Shown one piece after another: positions 9,368 through 18,979 of a DNA stretch of 39,690 nucleotides. The stretch is from Cyanophora paradoxa (Eukaryota; Glaucocystophyceae; Cyanophorales; Cyanophoraceae): positions 1 through 39,690 of the forward strand of contig QPMI01000486.1 of NCBI GenBank assembly GCA_004431415.1, in the 5' to 3' direction. Under the pieces are notes generated by a model. That model saw only the letters and a list, made by a program, of their open reading frames with translations, ran no database searches and was not told the origin of the DNA. Numbering within the stretch: the stretch's first letter is position 1; each line of letters starts with the position of its first letter. Made by a program: the position numbers and the translations under genes.

Positions 9368-10794
9368 CTACTTTCGTGGTCTCAAAGTCGCTTTTCGATC
9401 GCCATTAGCTACCGGCGCTACCGTTGCTACTTTTCTACTACTTCTTAATGTAGCTTTGGTTTCCGGCGCTTTATAGCTCTCAGTTTGATTAGAGAACGAC
9501 TTATACCATCGTTGGCTATTCACGCCGCCGGATAGCTTAGGCTCGGCGGCTGTTACTAGCCGCTGTAATTCTTTATTTACGCGTTTCTCTTTTTGCACGC
9601 GATCTTCTAATAGAGTGCCTTGCGGCACAGCCGCGGCGGCTTCTATGCCCTCTCTACGCAATTGCGCATCGACCCGCGCCTCGTCCTTTGCCGCTTCTAA
9701 TGCATCTACTGTGGCGCCATTAGGTAATCCACAGCTTGGACAGGCAATAGCTCGTGGAAGGCAAAGCGACCTCTACGCGATTGCCGTCCGGATCAGTTAG
9801 CATAAACTTATAGCCCTCGCGCGCGGCGACAGTATATACGATTCGGCTCCAATTGTTACCGCCCTTAGCGAATGGCGTCTTCTCGATCCGTAGCCTTACT
9901 GACATGCCCGGCTGAATCTGATCCAAATAAGCTATCGATTTCTTGAATTTCGCATCTTCTTTTTGCACTATAAGCTTATAGTGACTCTCGTTGGTCTCGC
10001 GGGCATATAGCCGGTCGCAGAGTGCACCGTATTATTATAATTATATTCCAGAGACGAAAGGACATCTATAAATCGCGCCGTATTATTCGCGATGCAGTAG
10101 CTCGTGATCAGCCGCCGCATTTGCTTGTTAAATGCTTCTATGCGCCCTTGCGCGCGATGGTCGGCTGTGTCCGCTATCTGATGCTCGATAAACTGATTCT
10201 CGAAATATTTGCGCATAATATCATTGCGGAATTCGCTTCCCGCATCGCTTTGCACTTTGAAAATTGGTCTCGGCGCCTTATTTTGCAGCTGTATAAAGGC
10301 GGCTAAGGTCGACGCCGCGGACTTCTCCCGCATCGGGATAATGAACCCGACCGTAATGTGTTCTCCATAGCCGTGAGAAAAGCACTGTAATTATCATTAT
10401 ACTTCGAGTAAGCGGGAAAGAATAGCAGATCAATTACGTAGGTATCGAGAGGCTGTCGGATCGGTATAGCAGGGTCTCGTTTGCGGGATAGGTGCGGCGC
10501 ATTAATCTGAACGACCTCTTGCCGCTATACCACTCTTGCAATTTCTTATAATTCTCATTGGGCAGCTCTTGCCGTAGCTTAGTGATCCCTTTGAAACCGG
10601 TTTGCGGATCGTAGAATTTACGCGCGATTTTCGATTGCTCCGGGACAGCAAGGGCTACGGGCACGTCGCGGGGCACCAAAGCCTTTAAATCAGACCGCTT
10701 TACTATGCGGCTCTCTTTATTCTCTTTCGGCACGGGATCGGCAATGTGCTCCCTCTAAATCTTGCGATCGTCTTACTATTGGCGGTCTTGACAT
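9368..10794 (-). CDS. Outer-element rve (DDE) integrase, frameshifted
   Basis: Retroviral-type integrase, as in Polintons and PLVs, which joins viral DNA ends to the host chromosome. The likely start is ATG 10794. Frame changes are needed near 10745, 10435, 10335, 9968 and 9730. In order: an N-terminal region with DPQTGFKGITKLRQEL and YSGKRS (10640-10530); the first catalytic Asp in YVIDLLFF (about 10430); the second in QSDAGSEF and the catalytic Glu in GRIEAFNKQMR (10250-10120), separated by exactly 35 residues, the DD35E signature. A small SH3-like C-terminal domain follows (GMSVRLRIEK ... NNWSRIVYTV ... LTDPDGNRVEV, 9910-9780), then a charged tail. All catalytic residues are visible. The gene lies at the left end of the outer element, a usual place for it. 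Confidence 0.85.
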
Positions 10795-10865
10795 CCTTGT
10801 CATCAGACAATAAAAAGATCAATGTAACATTTTACATGCACGAGGCAATAGAAGGTTTTGTTTGT

Positions 10866-11126
10866 TTACGGTAAATCAGAGAAGAAGATATTAGCAACGA
10901 CACCATTTCGGTTGGCTCCATTTATATACCACATGTGGCTGTTACGACTCCACTTCGCTCCATTATCTTTTAAGAATTTACGCAACGTTGTGCGGCGTGT
11001 AATATTAATTCCATGCTCTTCGAATTTCCGATGATATTTGGACAGATCGCGTTTAACATGGAAATATAGAATGTCGATCGGTTGTTGTTCATGCTCACGC
11101 TTCATGGCTCTCACTACATCTACCAT
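10866..11126 (-). CDS. Small hypothetical protein, 86 aa
   Basis: Intact ORF with ATG at 11126. The C-terminal part (TLRKFLKDNGAKWSRNSHMWYING) resembles the pattern 'new position, Gly-Ala-x-Trp, x, Trp-Tyr' found in short DNA- or nucleotide-related domains of phages and large DNA viruses, but I cannot name a family. The next gene upstream ends only 17 bp away, so the two are probably co-expressed. No membrane span. Confidence 0.5.
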   Translation of the reverse strand: MVDVVRAMKREHEQQPIDILYFHVKRDLSKYHRKFEEHGINITRRTTLRKFLKDNGAKWSRNSHMWYINGANRNGVVANIFFSDLP

Positions 11127-11142
11127 GCTATACTGAGTGCAT

Positions 11143-11469
11143 CTAACATGACCCAGAAATCCACAACAGGTAAATATCCTCCTGTATCATCATCGACCAG
11201 GATGATATTATACCTATATCTGTAAGGGTTCCAGTGGCTTTAACATAAGCGAATACGTTATCTGATGATCGGATTACTATTTTATGCGGTTCTTCAATGA
11301 AGAAGCCAATCGACTTCACATCTTCTCTACGAATGTATGTATTCACAAATGAGAATTGAACATGCTCACTATCAAAGGAGAAAATGACATCTAACAGTTC
11401 CACCATGTTTAATGACATTTCAGAGAGAGGGAAACTAATGATAGGGTTACCATTAAAGCGATAAGCCAT
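11143..11469 (-). CDS. Hypothetical protein with early-type promoter, 108 aa
   Basis: Intact ORF with ATG at 11469. The sequence alternates strand-like hydrophobic segments (ISFPLSEMSLNMVELLDVIF, VQFSFVNTYI, SIGFFIEEPHKIVIRSSDN) with no recognised domain. It is preceded by one of the clearest examples of the shared upstream box (11470-11540). Together with the 86-aa gene it forms a two-gene unit between the integrase and the polymerase. Confidence 0.5.
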   Translation of the reverse strand: MAYRFNGNPIISFPLSEMSLNMVELLDVIFSFDSEHVQFSFVNTYIRREDVKSIGFFIEEPHKIVIRSSDNVFAYVKATGTLTDIGIISSWSMMIQEDIYLLWISGSC

Positions 11470-11540
11470 TGCCTTTTACTTTAAGCTGAGAAAATATTTT
11501 CCTGTTGCCTAAATGTAGCGCGTTCTCCTTAAATCATTTT
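11470..11540 (-). promoter_or_regulatory. Early-type upstream box
   Basis: Reading on the minus strand: AAAATGATTTAAGGAGAA, then about 30 bases later AAAATATTTTCTCAGCTTAAAGTAA, then ATG 12 bases on. The same two-part arrangement precedes the primase (29903-29975) and the AT-hook gene (30343-30414). Confidence 0.65.
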
Positions 11541-11710
11541 GCGTTGCCCACGGGCTTTCAATTTTTGACGATCCGCGGTGAGATTCTCACGTTTACTGTC
11601 AATAAAATCAGGCTACCTGAGCGTTTATTGTCAAGATTTTCACAATTGTTGTAAACTTTACAAGTAAATACTGTAAAACGCGCAATAAAAAAGGCGCAGT
11701 AAACAGTAAA

Positions 11711-11875
11711 ATGGACGCCCCGATATGGGACGCGCACCCGATCCCCAATTACTTCCTAATCGACCCTGACGACCCCGGATTAAAGTGCATATGGCTTTTA
11801 CATATCCTAAGGCGACAGCTCCTTCAATTAGAGCGCAAACCAAGAAAAAGAACGCATGATAAGATAGACGACTAA
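11711..11875 (+). CDS. Small plus-strand protein, 54 aa
   Basis: ATG 11711 to TAA 11873-11875 encodes a short protein starting MDAPIWDAHPIPNYFLIDPD and ending in a Lys/Arg-rich tail. Its stop overlaps the polymerase stop on the other strand (TAG at 11872-11874): two convergent genes closing on the bases CTAA. This arrangement recurs at 27811-27814 and supports a real gene. GCGCAGTAAACAGTAAA precedes the ATG. Function unknown. Confidence 0.45.
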   Translation: MDAPIWDAHPIPNYFLIDPDDPGLKCIWLLHILRRQLLQLERKPRKRTHDKIDD

Positions 11876-14866
11876 CAGCCGAATGGAAGGCTATGTATGC
11901 CGTCGCCTGATATGCAGCGCTTGCCATCGAATTGGGTCAGCGCTATCCGCTTGCTCTCCAAATCATATAAGTGGTGGCATCGCCGTTGCTTGTTTACTAC
12001 TGTTACTGTTTTTGTGATCCCGTCAAATAGGCAGCGCTTAAAGTCGTCGAAATGCACCTCTTTCGAGGCTGTCCCGCTCATTTTACCTTGTCGTAGCTCT
12101 CAGTGCGGAAAGCATATAGCTTCGGTCGCAGCCCACATACTCCACTATCTTGACGTCGGGCATCTCATTTTTATATTTACCGGAACCATCCGGTTCTCGG
12201 GCTATAAGGGCAATCTAAATGAGGGCTGATCTCTCGCATGCCCGCTTCCAGATTCGCGCTCTCTATATACAGACAGAACGAGTCGGTATCGTGGAACAGC
12301 AGCTGAGCTTGCGACCAGGTGGGTCGGATCACGTCGTAAAAGAAGCTATAATTATGCAGCTTCGCGGCATCCAGCACATAAGCGCCAATAGCCACCGGTT
12401 TATCGAGTTTTACGTGTTTACTATACATTTCGAATGCAACAGCGCTTTCGTTTAATACATTCGTCGCTTTTACCAGTGGGCTCGCGGCGTATTTCTTAAA
12501 CAGCTTCGTGCTATTCGCGATCTTTACCACTGAGCGCCCTCGACACGATTCCAGGCATTTACCGTAAATAGCATTGTTCATTAATTTAAAGAAGTCGCTC
12601 TCGAATTTATTCCGGGCTTCCTTTCGCAGCTTCGTGTTCAGATCTATATAGGGCTTCATAAATGCAGCGGTTGCAAACGAGAGCACACGGTGGATCTTAG
12701 TAACTACGATCCCCTTTTTTACCATATAGAGCAGCATCGGCTGAGACACCACGTAATTATATTTCGGAGTAAACGAGGCGATCAGCTTCGGATCTTTACT
12801 GAGCTTCTCGCCGCTAATCTCCAAAAGCCCACGCTGATATTTCCCGAGCATGTCCGCAGTAATTACCTCTTTACTCACGATCAGCGGGAAATCGCGATGG
12901 TCGCCCTTTAAATAGTCCGGATACGCAAGGTCGACCTCTATAAATGCACTCCGCCCTACAACCTCGGTAAAAGCTGTGCTCGTGTCGTCCCAGCGATAGT
13001 CCCCGACCGGTAAAGGCTGACTTAGCGCATAGCCATATAGATTATTCGCATCCAATAGCACTATATGTTTATCCTCGCTATTAGCATCGCATATCGTGTG
13101 GGCATGGTCGCAAAGCCGCCCTAATTGCCCGCTCAATAAATTCGTATTGATCCGCATCGCTGATCTGTTCTATTGCGACCCTCGTATGCTTTAACATCGC
13201 GTCCCACGATAGTCCCGGTGCGCTCACATAATGCGTGGGATCCAGTCCGTATTGCTCATGGGCGAGCATGCTGAATTTACCGAATTTTACCATGAGATCA
13301 TTAACATCGGACGCCTGAAAATCCATGAAATTCGAGGCGTCTATAAACTTGTAAAGTCCCACTGTAAAGAGAGATACTCGTCGAAATTCTTACTTAGGAT
13401 CTCGACCGCAGCTTGTCGTCTTGCTGTGCGATTTTCCTGAATATAGCATGCCCGCACTCGTCCATCCGATCAATGACCACGGCTACTTTCGTTTGCTTTG
13501 AGATCCGCCTGTGTAAATTGCATTTTCGGCAAGCTTTCCCTATATAATCGCCGCTTTGGTGACAGTGATCGCGCACAGGGAAGTTTTCGTGGGTAAATCG
13601 CTGATTGCATATATAGCAGTGTTTGGTGATTTTATAGGCTTGCTTTTGCGCCTCTGTGAGCGGAATCATAGGTGTATTAGTAAATAGGGTATTAAACATC
13701 TCGCGGCACAGTTCCCTAACGTGGTAAACATCTGACCCAGCGGATCCACGCCCTCGAATTCGTGATTTTCAACATGCGAGCCCATAACTACATTAAGTGC
13801 CACCGACTTTACCTCTCGCTTGGTTCGATTTGGTTCATTAGGAACCGGCACCGACTCCATCTCTACCTTGCAGTAGCAGACAGTAGGAAGCCACACCATT
13901 TTCCTTAGGTGTTGCAGTCCGAAAGTAATAAAGCTTCCGGGCTCCGGGCATTTACCTTTACTCAGCCGCCAATCGATACAGCGATTAGAGTCGGTGTGGC
14001 TATCGAGTTTCTCCTGTGATCTAAACCGGGACAAGCAGGTTTCGCAGTAGAAAATGCGCCCGTCGTTTGCTTTATCAAAGGTGGTCTTTAATAGGCGGCT
14101 CAGTGACATAATCGTAATATAGTGACCCTGTCCGTTTGCGTCCTCGATCAGCAGCAGGTTTACCTTCGATTTACGACGCGGATTACTTGACATGTGCAGT
14201 GGATAAAAGGTTTGGGTCGCATTGTCGGCGCCATATATATTAATTGACAGCTCGGGATTATTGTCCTCGAAACGATCTATTAATGCAGCATCGCAAGCCA
14301 CCGGAAATTAATGCCTGAGAAGTCCAGCTCAGTCATCCACCGCCTATATTGGAACGGATCATTACGTTTGTGTCTGTTTATGTCGTTTCTGTGCAGCCAT
14401 GCGAGGATAGCGTAATTAAAGCAGTCGTGACCATCGATATTCTTAATATTTACTGTGGCTCGCTTTAATCCAATCCATTCGGGGTCTCAATGTAGCAACC
14501 GCCCATCGGCGCATATGATAAAACGACGACATGTAGCTTATCTAATTTACTGAGCCGATAGCTGTCGACCTGTATCATCTGTTCATTCATTTGCTGAGCT
14601 ACACCCACTAACTCAGTGAGAATATTGCGCGACCTTGTGATTACGAAATAATCGCTATAAATGTGTTTAGTGATAAAAACGTTAGGATCACTCACTTTTA
14701 CATATCGGCAGATGAAAGTAAGGCGCACCTTAATAGCTTTAAGCTCGTCCAGCCGTTCTTTCAGCCGCCCAGGCAGGTTTGCAGCGATGGTAGTGAGAAA
14801 TTCCACCGGATCTACGATTATCTGTTCATCCGCCTTATAGCTATACCAGGCGTATGCTTTATTCAT
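11872..14866 (-). CDS. Protein-primed family B DNA polymerase, frameshifted
   Basis: Replicates the linear viral genome from a terminal protein primer. Start ATG 14866, stop TAG 11872-11874: about 1000 residues, normal for the Polinton type. Seen in order: an N-terminal region with NIKNIDGHDCF (about 14450); the NIYGAD and YPLHMSS region; a zinc motif (YCETCLSRF, about 14050); the exonuclease I position (YCKVEMES, 13880); an endonuclease VII-like zinc motif (CYICNQRF ... RDHCHQSG ... CRKCN, 13620-13510); TPR1-type region LDPTHYVSAPGLSWDAML. Palm motifs: A, LDANNLYGYAL (13060); B, MNNAIYGK (12570); C, HDTDSF (12285). The C-terminal region has FDGKRCISGDG (11920). Frame changes are needed near 14465, 14300, 13690, 13380, 13120, 12190 and 12080. 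The exonuclease I site reads EME where D-x-E is usual. All palm residues are present. Confidence 0.9.
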
Positions 14867-14901
14867 TGCAAAACCGTCTTCCTCATCGGGTTCTATGACG
14901 G

Positions 14902-15122
14902 CTAAGCGCCGCCTTCGGTATAGAAGCGCTCCACATTTTCCAGGCGATTATAGAGCTCGTCGGCAATATTTCCAAGGTTAGCTAAGCGGGGTTTTCGATC
15001 TAAGATCGCCGCCCTCCGATCGTATTCGGCTTCGGTGATCTCGCCAGTGACTAAAAGACTACCTAACAAGCCTAATATTTCGTCTTTTTCTCTTTTATAA
15101 GGCGATTAGTTTGGCGGGGCAT
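14902..15122 (-). CDS. Small helical protein upstream of PolB, frameshift near start
   Basis: ATG 15122 (MPRQTNRLIKEK) and, after one frame change near 15085, a helical segment (KREKDEILGLLGSLLVTGEI, then AEYDRRAAIL and NIADELYNRLENVERF) ending at TAG 14902-14904. That is about 70 residues, charged, with no membrane span. It lies 35 bp upstream of the polymerase start on the same strand, and TTCCCTTAAAGTAAAAG precedes the ATG, matching the end of the outer element's early box. Function unknown; a position next to PolB would suit a replication accessory or terminal-protein-like role, but nothing in the sequence proves this. Confidence 0.5.
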
Positions 15123-15251
15123 CTTTTACTTTAAGGGAACATTTTTATTTCGGGAAAGGACGCGTTCAAAAATGTGGAAACATATTTAAGGACAACTCAA
15201 AAAAATGACACATAGGAAAACATTTATGTGTATCAGATATAGAGAAACACA

Positions 15252-15746
15252 ATGAATACCCAAGAGATAATAGAATATTGTAAGACACTTACAAATATTC
15301 CCGTAACAGAAGCAACAAAAGAATGCACAGACAAGAACTATCTCAAATGGGAAAAGAAGAATGCGCGTAAGAAGGTAATCTTTGTTATATCACAAACGCG
15401 TAAACATCAGGACATGTTTTTACATCTTAATATGGCTTCCCAGTTTTACCATCCGCATAGGCAGCACATATGCGCATTGGTTTACAAAGGATATAAAATG
15501 TTAATACCACTTGACATTACGAAAGAGAAATGCATTGAGGTAATACAAAATGTTATATCCGGCTATTCTAAAAAACAAGATGGGGAAGTTAAGTGTGTGA
15601 TTTGTTTAGAGGTTATAGAAACGGAAGATTTAGCTTGTGCGCAGTGTAATAGTTCTGTGTGTGAATCTTGCATATCCAAAATGACTTATAAACAACGTTT
15701 TACCTGTCCAGTTTGTCGTATTGGGAGCTTGCAACAATACCATTAA
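15252..15746 (+). CDS. RING-finger protein (outer element), 164 aa
   Basis: Intact ORF, ATG 15252 to TAA 15744-15746. An N-terminal region of about 110 residues (strand-rich, with HICALVYKGYKMLIPLD) is followed by a C-terminal RING: CVICLEVI, CAQCNSSVCESC and CPVC, with cysteines spaced as in RING E3 ligases. It probably modifies host or viral proteins with ubiquitin. The upstream region has ATTTAAGGACAAC at about 15183 and ATAGAGAAACAC just before the ATG, so it carries the early-type arrangement. A second RING gene of similar length and layout lies at 27811-28278 in the inner element. Confidence 0.75.
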   Translation: MNTQEIIEYCKTLTNIPVTEATKECTDKNYLKWEKKNARKKVIFVISQTRKHQDMFLHLNMASQFYHPHRQHICALVYKGYKMLIPLDITKEKCIEVIQNVISGYSKKQDGEVKCVICLEVIETEDLACAQCNSSVCESCISKMTYKQRFTCPVCRIGSLQQYH

Positions 15747-15786
15747 TGGCAAGTGCCTAAGTTAGCTTACTGACGTTTTTTGTTTT

Positions 15787-16001
15787 TCGATAGGGTGGGG
15801 AGGGTGGGGTGAGGTGGGGCATTTTTGAGTTCCAATAAAAAATTCTCCCACCCAAACATTTTGGGCAAAAAAGACCCCACCCAACCCACCCTCCCCACCC
15901 TGTATTAACAACCATGATTTACACTGAAATTCAATGTGTTTTAAGTTATAAAAATAAGATATATCAATGTTAGAATGAAACCAGGTGGGGTGTAGGGTGG
16001 G
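15787..16001 (+). repeat. G-rich/C-rich hairpin repeat, copy 4
   Basis: TCGATAGGGTGGGGAGGGTGGGG, GGTGGGGCATTTTT, then GGGCAAAAAAGACCCCACCC to CCACCCTGTATT (about 15866-15904), an AT-rich middle, and GGTGGGGTGTAGGGTGGG ending one base before the helicase stop. The G-block contains GGGTGGGGAGGGTGGGG, which fits the G-quadruplex pattern. This copy lies between convergent genes, unlike copies 1-3 in the gene-free region. Confidence 0.75.
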
Positions 16002-17898
16002 TCAGGCTTCCACATCTGAATCCTCGAATTTGGTGCCCCTTTTCTTTGGTTGCGGCTGAGGAGAATCATCTTCTTTAATCGAATCATCATCGATAAGCTT
16101 CAACTTTCGGAATTCAGACATCATCTCATTCCACAGGAAGTGATAGTTAGATTTTCCATTGGTCGTTTTCACTTGAATATATGTATTCGTGCGCATCTCA
16201 GTATAGAACCGCTTGCTATTATAATCGTTTTTATATTTGTTTTCAGAGATGAAGTCTTTGAACAGCTCCCATGTCGATGCAAGACCGCCCAGCTTGGTTT
16301 TCAGCTCTGTAACCCGCTCACTATCGACAAGCCACTTCGCAAACATAAGAATAATCGGTGCAGCCGCTTGCTGAACTAAGTAGTATCGGTTTGTTAGCGG
16401 TCTGTCTTGACTCCAATTGACTTTCTCGCAATTTACTTTCGTCCTGAGATACTGAACGATATTTCGAATATTTCTCATATCATTCAGCCACTCAACAAGC
16501 GGGGCGAAATAATCCTTATTACAGCGCTGTTTGTCACTCACCTCAATGACCACAAAGCGACGATCATCAGCCTCGATCTTGACAGGGACAGTATTGTTGC
16601 TTGTGAAAACGATTCGCGCGAAATTCTTCTTATCATACGAGTCTATTCCTTTGTGCTCAATTACAATCTTCGGGCTGTGACTATATCTTTGAGAAGGTCG
16701 CTATGTTCAAAGGTGTCCTTTCCGGAAGCTTCATTTACAACGATCAGAATCTTATCCTCCCGATTGTGAGCAAACCGCCCGAATAAATCATCCTTTGGCT
16801 TGGCTGTCGAGTATGCCAATGCATCACCGAGGATCTTCTTCTCAAAGGTATCAATGAGCATATTCTTTCCAGCGCCTTGGCGACCTAGGAAGATGAGGGA
16901 CACGTTATTTAGTTCCCCGGCTTTTGCATCATGTGGGCAAACCACTTTTTAAGATAATCGAATGTCTTATCATCTTCGCCTGACATTAAATATAGATGTG
17001 TCAGAAAAGGCTGAATCATCTCTTCTGTCACATCCTCGGGGGGCGGCTCCTCGAATTCTTCATGATCAATCTTGAATCCAGGGTAGAGATTAAACACAGA
17101 CTTGCATTTCGCGCTCAGCTTTGCAGGAGGCGGCAGGAAATCCATATAAGTGGATCGTGTCGCCCTTGGGTCAGTAATCCATTCAGGTAGCGTTTTTACC
17201 CACTTTTCGGTTTGGTTCTCAGTCCCCTCATTGAGAATCACCTTGTGAAACAGATGGGGAAAATGTTTGGTCGCCAATTTCGTAATATCTTTCGGTCGCC
17301 AGGATAATAGCTGTTCATCCAATACATGACAGTGCCGATGCTCTCGATGTGATGCAGCCTCGCATTTAAATATCGCAGATGGACTTCAAAGCTATCGACC
17401 ATAGGTGGAATGGGGGCAGTCTTGTAGTCAATATCGTCGGAATCCTCAGGCTGAAACGAATATTTCTTGGGGAATAGCTTATTATAACTGTCGCTGTTAT
17501 CCTTTTTCAGCCAGTAAACAATCGAACCGAATGTGACTCGCTTCCCTTCCACCATTTTCTTGCCTTTGCAAAGGCTCATGAACTTCTCATGACAGTCATC
17601 ATATTCATATTTTTCGCTTTTCTCCGAGAACTTATGAAATAGCTCTACTTGTTGCTTGCGAGGGATATTGTTGTCTTCGCAAGTATTGATTATAGCAATA
17701 CCTACGTCGATCCATGTCTTATATTCATTAGCTCGCTCGCCACTGAGGCTCATAATGACTTCTTGCAACAGTTCAAACGAAACCTTATTATCTTTGAGAT
17801 CCTCCAACACCTCCTCCTTCTTCTTCACAGGTTCTTTACAGGGCTTGTCCTTAACAGACTTGGGCGCCACCGTTTGCTTAGGTTCCTCAGGCTTTGTA
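16002..17898 (-). CDS. PriCT-2 and SF3 helicase half of a split primase-helicase
   Basis: Hexameric D5-type helicase that unwinds viral DNA. In order on the minus strand: a Lys/Glu/Pro linker (17898-17800); a PriCT-2-like domain (residues around WIDVGIAIINTC, KFSEKSEKYEYDDC and TFGSIVYWLKKDN, 17760-17490); a middle region; Walker A GRQGAGKNML (about 16880-16850); Walker B ILIVVNEASGKD (about 16750); motif C IVFTSNNN and the Arg-finger region ADDRRFVVIE (16620-16545); and a C-terminal domain ending EDSDVEA (16002). Frame changes are needed near 17325, 16930 and 16670. There is no ATG at the 5' end: the frame is open up to the border of the inner element at 17898, and no primase domain precedes the PriCT-2 domain. 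The missing AEP half is at 29162-29902. Stop TGA lies at the edge of repeat copy 4. Confidence 0.85.
17886..17898 (+). repeat. Candidate target-site duplication, left
   Basis: CTCAGGCTTTGTA matches CTCAGCTTTTGTA at 29168-29180 in 11 of 13 bases, same orientation, just outside the inner element. On the minus strand both copies are read in the same codon phase (ACA-AAG-CCT-GAG here, ACA-AAA-GCT-GAG on the right). Thirteen bases is longer than the 5-6 bp usual for Polinton insertion. Confidence 0.5.
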
Positions 17899-17899
17899 A

Positions 17900-17922
17900 G
17901 AAGTTATATGCATTACACCCAA
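17900..17922 (+). repeat. Inner element terminal inverted repeat, left
   Basis: All 23 bases are the exact reverse complement of 28984-29006 (core GCATTACACCCAA). It ends one base before the stop codon of the integrase gene (17923-17925), so the gene abuts the terminus. Confidence 0.8.
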
Positions 17923-18979
17923 CTACCTTTTAGTTAATCCGCTTCTTAATTGATACCTTTTTCTAACAACTTTGCTGCGATTTGGTTTGATTCCCTCTTT
18001 TGCAACTTTTCGATTCACTGTGTTTGTTTTCTTTACAGCTTGAATCCTCATTTGCTGTGGAATTTTCATTATCTCATCTCGTTTCACTTTCTGTAACTCT
18101 TGTTGCTTAAAACGTCTCTTTAATTCCTCTGCATCATCTCCATTATCTTCAAGCACCTTGAATCGATTAGCATCTTTCCCAGCTACTTTGTAAATCTTCT
18201 GACTGAACCTGGGGCCTTCCTTTGAGAATGCACCTCTCTCCTCTAAAACTCTTACAGTATCTCCTGGTTTGATTTTATCGGGTTGATTCTCTTTAACATC
18301 CATGTTATGCTTGGTGGTTTTTAGGAAAATAAACATTTGCTTCTGTGGACTTGCAAACACTTGGTTTGGGAATCATTGTTCAGTGATGAATGAGGCGAGT
18401 TATTGTAAGCCTTTAGCACATCTGGGATTAATTCGACCCACTTCGAAGTATTCCTCGAGACCATGAGTTTGTTCATGTATTGTTTGAAGGTTCGAGTGAA
18501 TCGATCGATTATCCCAAGTTTATTCCCAGCAGAAATGTGATCTTCTTTCGCAACATCTGTATACAATTCGACACCATTTTCACTGCACCAAGTTCGATAA
18601 ACCGCACTGGAAAACTCATTATCCCTGCCAATCCTACAACCTTACCTGCTTCGCCCTTGAATTTATTAAGTATTCCCGGAATCTCTTCGCTGGTCTTGAA
18701 AGCATACACAAATGCCTTTCTACTTAGAATGTCAATGAAACTAAGCGCTTTAATGTATCCATAATTTGCTGTCTTAAACTTTCTGAAAAACATGACATCA
18801 ACCTGAAATGAGTATGGCTGGGCAACTATTCTTAAAAACGTAGTCTTTTTCCTAGGCTTCTTGAAAATTTGATGCAGTTCGGAATTCTTATACTTGTTTC
18901 TCAGTTCCGCCTCATCAAATTCCTTCCCTTCACTAATGAGCTTCTGTTTGTATTTTTTGTATGATAGAATATTCTCCAT
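17923..18979 (-). CDS. Inner-element rve integrase, frameshifted
   Basis: ATG 18979 to TAG 17923-17925, about 350 residues after two frame changes (near 18615 and 18340). An N-terminal helical part (KYKNSELHQIFKKPRKKT) precedes the core: first catalytic Asp in FQVDVMFF (about 18800), second in GDNEFSSA (about 18620). The third acidic position is in LGIIDRFTRTFK (about 18500), where the usual Glu is Asp. The spacing between the last two is 38 residues, not 35. The C-terminal SH3-like domain (KPGDTVRVLEERGAFSKEG, then FSQKIYKVAGKD) is followed by a Lys/Arg-rich tail. The start overlaps the stop of the upstream replication gene (TAATG), suggesting co-expression. Joining activity is expected but the Glu-to-Asp change deserves a check. 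Confidence 0.85.

Noticed and set aside
11658-11927. Minus-strand ORF of 89 aa with hydrophobic stretches
   Set aside because: It overlaps the C-terminal end of PolB on the same strand in another frame and lies antisense to the 54-aa gene, whose stop overlap with PolB is more convincing.
11872-14866. Introns as an explanation for the frame changes in PolB and other genes
   Set aside because: Shifts are of one or two bases with no missing-length gaps and no GT...AG pairs at the break points.
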